Assembly: GCA_947458795.1 (NCBI GenBank)
Contig: CANHCD010000123.1
Location: 1-6,636, forward strand
Source: Cyclobacteriaceae bacterium
Lineage (GTDB): Bacteria > Bacteroidota > Bacteroidia > Cytophagales > Cyclobacteriaceae
Direction: 5' to 3'
Length of the DNA stretch: 6,636 nucleotides
Shown: one piece after another, positions 1 to 5,577 of the stretch
Numbering within the stretch: position 1 is the stretch's first letter
Layout of the letters: each line of letters begins with the position of its first letter
Translations under genes and position numbers: made by a program
The notes under the pieces: model-generated
What the model saw: only the letters and a program-made list of their open reading frames with translations
Databases searched by the model: none
Told to the model about the DNA's origin: nothing

Positions 1-1674
1 GCCTGGACCTACTTACTCGTTGGACTTAGCTTTGCGCTTTACCTTGGCATTGCCATTTGGAGTCGTGCGGGATCTACCGAAGAATTTTACATTGCCGGTG
101 GAGGAGTTTCTCCTCTCGCCAACGGCTTGGCCACGGCTGCAGACTGGATGTCTGCCGCTTCCTTCATGTCAATGGCAGGCATCATTTCCTTTTCAGGATA
201 CGATGGCTCTGTCTACCTGATGGGCTGGACCGGAGGCTATGTATTGCTTGCGCTACTGCTCGCCCCTTACCTTCGGAAATTTGGAAAATTCACGGTTCCT
301 GACTTTGTCGGCGATCGCTACTACTCCAACAAGGCCCGTGTTGTGGCCGTCATTTGCGCCCTATTCATCTCCTTTACCTATGTTGCAGGGCAGATGCGCG
401 GCGTGGGAATCGTCTTTTCCCGCTACCTCGAACTCCCCATCGAATGGGGGGTAGTGATTGGCATGGCAATCGTGTTTTTCTATGCCGTGTTGGGCGGAAT
501 GAAAGGCATCACCTACACCCAAGTTGCCCAATACTGTGTACTCATTTTTGCCTACATGGTTCCGGCTATTTTTATTTCCATGCAACTCACAGGAAATCCT
601 ATTCCACAACTTGGATTAGGCGGTAATGTAGCAGAGGGAGTCCCACTTTTGGACAAGCTAGATGGAGTGTTGGGTGACCTAGGTTTTTCTGACTACACCT
701 CTGGCAAAAAAAGTATTCCTGATTTATTCATGATCACCTTGGCCTTGATGGTGGGAACAGCAGGCCTTCCCCATGTGATTGTTCGCTTTTTTACCGTTCC
801 CAAGGTAAAAGATGCCCGCCTTTCTGCTGGCTACGCCTTGGCATTTATCGCTATCCTGTATACTACTGCTCCAGCAGTGGCAGCATTTGGGATGTACAAT
901 ATCATCCAGTCTACCTCTGAAAAACCCATCGACCAGCTCCCAGAATGGGTTCAAAACTGGCAACAAACGAAGCTGATCCAAATCGAAGATAAAAATGGAG
1001 ATGGGCTGGTTCAATACCTCCCAGACCCTGCTTCCAACGAACTAAAAATAGACAAGGACATCATGGTTTTGGCGGGGCCAGAAATAGCACAGCTCCCCGA
1101 TTGGGTGGTCGGCTTGGTAGCCGCCGGAGCAATGGCTGCAGCCTTATCGACAGCAGCAGGCCTTTTGCTTGTTATTTCTACCTCCATATCGCGGGATCTA
1201 TTCAAAACATTTCGTCCCGATATTTCGGATAAAAAAGAACTCCGGATTGCTAGGATCTCCGCCGCTGGTGCCGTGATTCTTGCCGGCTACTTTGGAATCA
1301 ACCCTCCTGGCTTTGTAGCCGAAGTAGTTGCTTTTGCGTTTGGACTCGCCGCTTCCTCCTTCTTCCCAGTCATCTTGCTAGGAATATTTTCTACCCGGGT
1401 CAACAAGGAAGGAGCCATTGCAGGCATGCTAACTGGACTTGTTTTCACCATCAGCTACATTAGCTACTTCAAGTTTGTCCATCCCGAACTAAACACAGCC
1501 GAGCACTGGTGGTGGGGAATTTCCCCAGAAGGAATTGGCTCCCTAGGAATGGCGCTTAACTTCTTGGTTTGCTTTGGCGTATCTTGGTTGACACCGCCTC
1601 CACCCAAAAACGTGCAGGAACTGATCCAAGAAATTCGAATTCCAAAAGGAGCAGGACAGGCATCCAACCATTGA
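1..1674 (+). CDS. Sodium:solute symporter, acetate permease-like (VC_2705-type), 5' partial
   Basis: This inner-membrane SSS-family carrier probably couples Na+ entry to uptake of acetate or another short carboxylate. The frame is open from base 1 to TGA at 1672-1674 (557 residues). The visible start, AWTYLLVGLSFALYLGIAIW, resembles the first helix of family members almost from their N-terminus, so only a few codons seem to be missing. Hallmarks by window residue are AADWMSAASF (about 46-55), GKFTVPDFVGDRYYS (95-109), GTAGLPHVIVRFFTVP (252-267) and ALSTAAGLLL (from about 381). S383/T384 of the last motif lie where SSS proteins bind Na+ (family knowledge). About 13 hydrophobic segments are expected. 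A polar loop before that last helix carries DKNGDGLVQY, an EF-hand-like sequence. acs follows after 25 nt, which supports acetate as substrate and co-transcription. VC_2705-type symporters often have a small DUF4212 partner encoded just upstream, which would lie outside the window. The family is certain; the exact substrate is inferred. Confidence 0.93.
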   Translation, partial: AWTYLLVGLSFALYLGIAIWSRAGSTEEFYIAGGGVSPLANGLATAADWMSAASFMSMAGIISFSGYDGSVYLMGWTGGYVLLALLLAPYLRKFGKFTVPDFVGDRYYSNKARVVAVICALFISFTYVAGQMRGVGIVFSRYLELPIEWGVVIGMAIVFFYAVLGGMKGITYTQVAQYCVLIFAYMVPAIFISMQLTGNPIPQLGLGGNVAEGVPLLDKLDGVLGDLGFSDYTSGKKSIPDLFMITLALMVGTAGLPHVIVRFFTVPKVKDARLSAGYALAFIAILYTTAPAVAAFGMYNIIQSTSEKPIDQLPEWVQNWQQTKLIQIEDKNGDGLVQYLPDPASNELKIDKDIMVLAGPEIAQLPDWVVGLVAAGAMAAALSTAAGLLLVISTSISRDLFKTFRPDISDKKELRIARISAAGAVILAGYFGINPPGFVAEVVAFAFGLAASSFFPVILLGIFSTRVNKEGAIAGMLTGLVFTISYISYFKFVHPELNTAEHWWWGISPEGIGSLGMALNFLVCFGVSWLTPPPPKNVQELIQEIRIPKGAGQASNH

Positions 1675-1699
1675 TTTTCACCGCAACCTAATCAGAAGC

Positions 1700-3592
1700 A
1701 TGAGCGACAGATTGCATACCCTAAGTGGGTACTTTCACGAATACCAAAAAAGTGTGGCACAGCCCGAAGAATTCTGGGCTCGAATTGCCGACTCCTTTCA
1801 TTGGAAAAAACGCTGGTCCAAGGTATTAGATTGGAACTTTGAAACTCCCGATGTGCGCTGGTTTGTGGATGGTAAACTCAACCTCACTGAAAATATCTTT
1901 GAAAAAAACCTGTACACCCTAGGCGATCGACCTGCCATCATCTGGGAACCAAACGAGCCTGGAGAAGCAGGACGTACGCTTACCTACCGCCAACTTTTTG
2001 AAGAAGTCTGCCGCTTTGCCAACACCCTACTGTCCAAGGGCATCGGCAAAGGAGATCGCGTAATCATCTACATGCCAATGGTACCCGAGGCGGCCATCGC
2101 CATGCTTGCCTGTGCACGCATCGGCGCAATTCACTCGGTGGTGTTTGCTGGTTTCTCCAGCACCTCCCTAGCCGACCGCATTTTGGACTGCAAAGCCAAG
2201 GCCGTGCTCACTGCAGATGGCAACTACCGGGGCAACAAAAAAATTAGCATCAAAGAAATTGTAGATGAAGCCCTCGAAAAAGCACCCGTAGAAACGGTGA
2301 TTGTCTACAAGCGTACCGGACAAGAAACTGCCATGCTTGCAGGGAGGGATTATTGGTGGCATGAAGCCGTGGAGGGGCAGTCGACCGACAACCAAGCCGC
2401 TGAAATGGATAGCGAGGACATGCTCTTTATCCTCTACACCTCTGGCTCTACCGGCAAACCCAAAGGGGTGGTCCACACCACCGGAGGCTACATGGTCTAC
2501 ACCAAGTACTCCTTCGAAAATGTATTTCAATACATCCCAGGAGACGTGTACTGGTGTACCGCTGACATTGGCTGGATCACCGGACACTCCTACATCGTGT
2601 ATGGCCCTTTACTCGCTGGCGCTACCACGCTGATGTTTGAAGGCGTGCCCACCTATCCAAATCCTGGACGATTTTGGGAGATTATTGAAAAGTACAAAGT
2701 CAACGTATTTTATACCGCCCCAACAGCCATCCGAGCCCTTCAGGCCTTTGGAACCGAGCCCATTCAAGGGCATGACCTGAGCTCCCTCAAAGTCCTCGGC
2801 TCTGTCGGCGAACCCATCAACGAGGAAGCTTGGCATTGGTACCACAACCATATCGGCAAGGGAAAATGCCCGATTGTGGATACCTGGTGGCAAACCGAAA
2901 CGGGCGGAATTATGATCTCCCCACTCGCGGGCATCACCCCCACCAAGCCAGCCTATGCTACCCTGCCACTGCCCGGCATTCAACTCAGCATTGTGGATGC
3001 AGAAGGCAAGGAGCTTCGCGGCAACTCAGTAGAGGGCAACCTTTGCATCGATTTTCCATGGCCATCCATGATCCGGACAACCTATGGGGATCACGAGCGC
3101 TGCAAGCAAACCTACTTTTCAACCTACAAAAACAAGTACTTCACCGGCGATGGAGTCAAGCGTGACCACGATGGCTACTACCGGATCCTGGGTCGAGTAG
3201 ACGATGTCATGAATGTGTCCGGCCATAGATTGGGTACCGCTGAGGTGGAAAATGCAATCAATGAGCATCCGAAAGTGATCGAATCTGCCGTGGTCGGCTT
3301 CCCACACGAAGTCAAGGGGCAAGGCATCTATGCCTTTGTGATCTGTGATTTGAGCAACCGCAGCGAAGACAACCTGATTCAAGAAATCAAGGAAACCGTT
3401 TCGAAAATCATTGGGCCAATTGCTAAGCCAGACAAAATCCAAATTGTGCCTGGACTTCCTAAAACCCGATCTGGCAAAATCATGCGGCGCATTCTACGGA
3501 AAATCGCCGAAGGAAGCCTAGACGGTATGGGAGACATCTCCACCCTCTTGGACCCAGATGTAGTCGAAAAAATCAAAGCCGGTAGAAAATAA
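1700..3592 (+). CDS. acs: Acetyl-CoA synthetase, AMP-forming
   Basis: This cytoplasmic enzyme converts acetate, ATP and CoA to acetyl-CoA, AMP and PPi through an acetyl-adenylate. It has 630 residues, slightly below the usual 645-655. An N-terminal Acs cap (about 1-80) precedes the ANL adenylation domain. The phosphate-binding loop YTSGSTGKPKGV starts at about residue 246. DTWWQTETGG spans 394-403; W397 matches the Trp that limits the Salmonella enzyme's pocket to acetate, so acetate is favoured over propionate. GRVDDVMNVSGHR starts at 498, and D501 is the probable domain hinge. TRSGKIMRR near the C-terminus carries K593, equivalent to the catalytic Lys609 of Salmonella Acs that is silenced by acetylation. 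The ATG at 1700 gives a normal family N-terminus (SDRLHTLSGYFHEY). No strong Shine-Dalgarno is visible, as is common in Bacteroidota. The 25-nt gap to the symporter shows no promoter, so the two genes are probably one operon. The stop codon lies inside a terminator palindrome. Confidence 0.98.
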   Translation: MSDRLHTLSGYFHEYQKSVAQPEEFWARIADSFHWKKRWSKVLDWNFETPDVRWFVDGKLNLTENIFEKNLYTLGDRPAIIWEPNEPGEAGRTLTYRQLFEEVCRFANTLLSKGIGKGDRVIIYMPMVPEAAIAMLACARIGAIHSVVFAGFSSTSLADRILDCKAKAVLTADGNYRGNKKISIKEIVDEALEKAPVETVIVYKRTGQETAMLAGRDYWWHEAVEGQSTDNQAAEMDSEDMLFILYTSGSTGKPKGVVHTTGGYMVYTKYSFENVFQYIPGDVYWCTADIGWITGHSYIVYGPLLAGATTLMFEGVPTYPNPGRFWEIIEKYKVNVFYTAPTAIRALQAFGTEPIQGHDLSSLKVLGSVGEPINEEAWHWYHNHIGKGKCPIVDTWWQTETGGIMISPLAGITPTKPAYATLPLPGIQLSIVDAEGKELRGNSVEGNLCIDFPWPSMIRTTYGDHERCKQTYFSTYKNKYFTGDGVKRDHDGYYRILGRVDDVMNVSGHRLGTAEVENAINEHPKVIESAVVGFPHEVKGQGIYAFVICDLSNRSEDNLIQEIKETVSKIIGPIAKPDKIQIVPGLPKTRSGKIMRRILRKIAEGSLDGMGDISTLLDPDVVEKIKAGRK

Positions 3593-3623
3593 AAAAGGGA
3601 GTTAAACTCCCTTTTTTATTTTC
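3585..3623. terminator. Bidirectional intrinsic terminator, perfect 39-nt palindrome
   Basis: The sequence is exactly symmetric about A3604, with 19-nt arms. The core stem is GGGAG (3597-3601) pairing with CTCCC (3607-3611), closed by TTAAA. An A-run lies on the left and TTTTTTATTTT on the right. Read from either strand, it gives a GC stem followed by a U-rich tract, so it should end both acs (+) and the converging lipoprotein gene (-), which stops at 3640. The acs TAA (3590-3592) lies inside the left arm. Confidence 0.92.
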
Positions 3624-3639
3624 ATTTAGCCTTTCAGGG

Positions 3640-5043
3640 TCACTTCCATTGAATGGCTGTCGTAGCTGTCGCCTTGAGTGGAATTGCCAGTCCGGTGGCT
3701 GTGGGGTAAAAACCAAGTGGCACGATTTGTAAACCCTGAATCGATAGGTTGGCCACGGAAGTCTGCAGGGAAAGTCTCCCTTGAAGCCCTTTCAAACTCT
3801 CCCCAATGGTCTCCCCCAAAGGCATCTTCATCCGTTGGCTGAGTTGCCGGTGGATTTTCCCTTTTTTGATCATCGTGCCCAACATCGCTTTGGCACTGCC
3901 GCTCTTCATGACAAAATCCAGGTTATCCACGCGCAGCACTTGCGTCGCGGGATCATAAACTGGTTGACCTACCAGGAATAGTTCCCCAGTCAACTCCCCT
4001 CCCTTCGTGCTCACTGCTGTAAAGGCAACCGTGATTCCCAGTCGATCCCCATAGGCTTGCGTACGAAATTGGGTGGCATTGAAGCGGTAGGTTTTGTTCA
4101 TTGGGATGGACTGCCCACCAAACGATTTTTGAATCAGTGCATCCAGCTCTGCATAGGTCAACTCCAAAGGCAATTGAAGCTCAATTCGATTGCTTGCATC
4201 CGTATTGGCTGAGATTTTGGGCAGCGGAGAGGCACGGCTAGGGAGGGCTGTAGCAGGGTGTACTTGAACCTGCCCTTGGAAACCCAGATCCAAGTGCAAG
4301 CCCTTGTTCGGCTGGAAGTACTCCCGAAGTTTGACCGAATCAGGACGGATGGAAAGTCCTGTTTTCTTTCCTTCCACCTCCACGACCATCGGCTTGCCCA
4401 CTTGATTCCAGACGGTCTCCATCAGGGGTTTGAGTGCGAGCAAATTCGGCTTGGAGGTGAGTTCCTGCTTTGCAAATCGGCGAATTTCTTGGCGAACCAG
4501 CGGGCTTAAATCCAGCTCAATCCCCAGCACAGAAAGTGCCATTTTACCGCCCAAGTCCAAAAGTTCAAACTCAGAAATACCCAAATACCAGTTAGACTGA
4601 ACTTGAGGATTGATCACAAAAACTGGAGCCAAGCTCTGGTTGATCTGTACCTTGGATTGTAGGAGATTTCGGAGCCCCCCTGGCTTTAAGCCTACTTCTC
4701 CTTGAATTTTAAGTGGAAACACTACCTCCAAACGCTGTTGATCTAATGCACGAAGCTGTATTTTACCGTTTCTTGAAAAGTCAAAATCTCCAACCAACCC
4801 ATTCCCTAAATCCATGCCCCGCTGTCGAAAAATCAGCGTTGGAGTTTCGCGATTGGCCACTGCAGTAAGCGTCGAAAAAGGAATCTCTAGGGGTATATTC
4901 AAGGAAGATTTGGTACTGAGAACTGTCGGCAGCGGTAAGCTCGCGGCAGGATCCAAAGACTTGCAGGAAACGGCCAGGATCCCTGTCCCAATCCAAAAAA
5001 TTAAAGCTCTTTTAATTGTACTAGGGAAATTTGGCGCGGTCAT
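3640..5043 (-). CDS. DUF4403-like lipoprotein
   Basis: The product is a 467-residue predicted envelope lipoprotein of unknown function. Its N-terminus has a charged stretch (K11, R12), a hydrophobic run (about 13-25) and an acceptable lipobox, LAVSC, with lipidated C27, the only cysteine in the protein. The mature protein starts CKSLDP; the Lys and Asp close to the Cys could help export to the outer-membrane surface, as in Bacteroidota lipoprotein signals, but this is tentative. The body is rich in alternating polar/hydrophobic beta-strand pattern. It resembles DUF4403 proteins of Bacteroidota in the IPLEIPFSTL motif near the start and in overall length (recognised from memory). That motif recurs in the second half (QLPLELTYAEL, from residue 290), suggesting two similar halves. 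The gene is monocistronic here: its own promoter lies in the gap shared with ytxJ, and it ends at the shared terminator. The ATG at 5041-5043 gives an intact signal peptide and has no obvious Shine-Dalgarno. Confidence 0.85.
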   Translation of the reverse strand: MTAPNFPSTIKRALIFWIGTGILAVSCKSLDPAASLPLPTVLSTKSSLNIPLEIPFSTLTAVANRETPTLIFRQRGMDLGNGLVGDFDFSRNGKIQLRALDQQRLEVVFPLKIQGEVGLKPGGLRNLLQSKVQINQSLAPVFVINPQVQSNWYLGISEFELLDLGGKMALSVLGIELDLSPLVRQEIRRFAKQELTSKPNLLALKPLMETVWNQVGKPMVVEVEGKKTGLSIRPDSVKLREYFQPNKGLHLDLGFQGQVQVHPATALPSRASPLPKISANTDASNRIELQLPLELTYAELDALIQKSFGGQSIPMNKTYRFNATQFRTQAYGDRLGITVAFTAVSTKGGELTGELFLVGQPVYDPATQVLRVDNLDFVMKSGSAKAMLGTMIKKGKIHRQLSQRMKMPLGETIGESLKGLQGRLSLQTSVANLSIQGLQIVPLGFYPTATGLAIPLKATATTAIQWK

Positions 5044-5048
5044 TGTAC

Positions 5049-5079
5049 TTGAGAGTTCAGGAGATCTAGGTTACCTTTG
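5049..5079 (+). promoter_or_regulatory. Bacteroidota-type promoter for ytxJ
   Basis: TACCTTTG at 5072-5079 matches the Bacteroidota -7 consensus TAnnTTTG exactly. A -33-like TTG (5049-5051, context CTTG) lies 20 nt upstream, which is close to the expected spacing. Transcription would begin near 5085, giving a leader of about 28 nt before the ytxJ ATG at 5113. Confidence 0.65.
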
Positions 5080-5099
5080 TAAGGTGAACTACAAAAGTA
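5072..5099. repeat. Inverted repeat formed by two opposed -7 boxes
   Basis: TACCTTTGTA (5072-5081) and TACAAAAGTA (5090-5099) are inverted copies with one mismatch, separated by 8 nt. Each arm contains a complete TAnnTTTG element, one for each strand. The two predicted start sites fall together in the spacer, so each transcript runs through the other promoter. The dyad may simply be the two promoters facing each other, or it may also be an operator. Confidence 0.7.
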
Positions 5100-5127
5100 G
5101 CGAAAAGAGTACATGAACTGGAACAAA
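5092..5127 (-). promoter_or_regulatory. Bacteroidota-type promoter for the lipoprotein gene
   Basis: On the minus strand, TACTTTTG (5099 down to 5092) matches the -7 consensus TAnnTTTG exactly. The best upstream -33 candidate is TTTG at 5127-5124, 24 nt away, which is longer than usual and falls inside the ytxJ coding start. Transcription would begin near 5086 and give a leader of about 43 nt before the ATG at 5043. The -7 element is convincing; the -33 is weak. Confidence 0.5.
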
Positions 5128-5451
5128 CTCACCTCAGAAGAGCAAATTGATCAAGTGATCACAGAAAGTGCTAGTAAGCCTGTATTGCTTTTCAAGCACA
5201 GTACCAGCTGCTCTATTAGCAGCATGGCCTTGGATCGGCTTTTGCGAAACTGGAAAACCGAGGACTCTGACAAAATCATCCCTTACTATTTGGATTTGAT
5301 TGCTTTCCGATCGTTATCCAATCTGGTGGCAGCGCGCTTTGGTATTCCTCATGAATCTCCTCAAGTACTGCTTATCCAGAAAGGCAAAGTAACCTACCAC
5401 GAAAGCCATTACGGAATTTCTTATGCGGAGATCATGAAACAAAGTTCTTGA
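5113..5451 (+). CDS. ytxJ: Bacillithiol system redox-active protein YtxJ (monothiol bacilliredoxin-like)
   Basis: This is a 112-residue cytoplasmic thioredoxin-fold protein of the YtxJ/DUF2847 family. Family members are thought to remove bacillithiol from mixed disulfides on proteins. The signature FKHSTSCSISSMALDR (about 27-42) contains the sole cysteine, C33, where thioredoxin has CxxC, so only monothiol chemistry is possible. ESPQVLLI (about 81-88) supplies the cis-proline loop (P83) and the next beta-strand. The C-terminal ESHYGIS is also typical of the family. The length is normal and the gene is complete. It is divergent from the lipoprotein gene across 69 nt, with its own promoter there. 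No Shine-Dalgarno is evident before the ATG; GTAC precedes it directly. No convincing terminator follows within the 126-nt gap. The presence of YtxJ implies a bacillithiol-making host, but no bsh genes are in the window. Family assignment is firm from the motif; the biochemical role is inferred. Confidence 0.92.
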   Translation: MNWNKLTSEEQIDQVITESASKPVLLFKHSTSCSISSMALDRLLRNWKTEDSDKIIPYYLDLIAFRSLSNLVAARFGIPHESPQVLLIQKGKVTYHESHYGISYAEIMKQSS

Positions 5452-5531
5452 TTATCCGACTTTTAGACTGAAAATAAACCACTTATCCCCTAGAATACCC
5501 ACTCTAATTTTACTCCTCACCTCTATTAAAC

Positions 5532-5556
5532 CTTTTACTCCTTATTGGAGTCAAAG
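5532..5556 (+). other. Possible leader hairpin upstream of the beta-barrel gene
   Basis: CTTTTACTCC (5532-5541) can pair with GGAGTCAAAG (5547-5556) around a TTATT loop: nine base pairs and one T/C mismatch. It ends 21 nt before the ATG at 5578. There is no T-tract after it, so it is not a standard terminator for ytxJ. It may be a 5' leader structure or chance. The rest of the 5452-5577 gap shows nothing recognisable. Confidence 0.3.
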
Positions 5557-5577
5557 AAGGTGTACTACAACCAATTT

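Noticed and set aside
127..129. TTG at 127 as the symporter start codon
   Set aside because: The same frame is open to base 1 and encodes the expected first helix and the conserved SRAGSTEEFYIAGGG stretch upstream, so the gene is cut by the window edge and does not start here.
2168..2587. Long open frame of 139 codons on the minus strand inside acs
   Set aside because: It lies wholly within a certain acs coding region, and its product has no recognisable motif; it is a shadow of acs codon use. The same holds for other antisense or out-of-phase frames in the symporter, acs, lipoprotein and beta-barrel genes.
5041..5115. GTAC just before both divergent start codons as a shared signal
   Set aside because: A 4-nt palindrome reads the same on both strands and occurs often by chance; there is no known role, and the spacing to each ATG differs by one base.
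5505..5512. TAATTTTA as a -7 promoter box for the beta-barrel gene
   Set aside because: It matches TAnnTTTG at all but the last base, but the expected -33 position holds TTA instead of TTG and A/T-rich matches are easy by chance; too weak to annotate.
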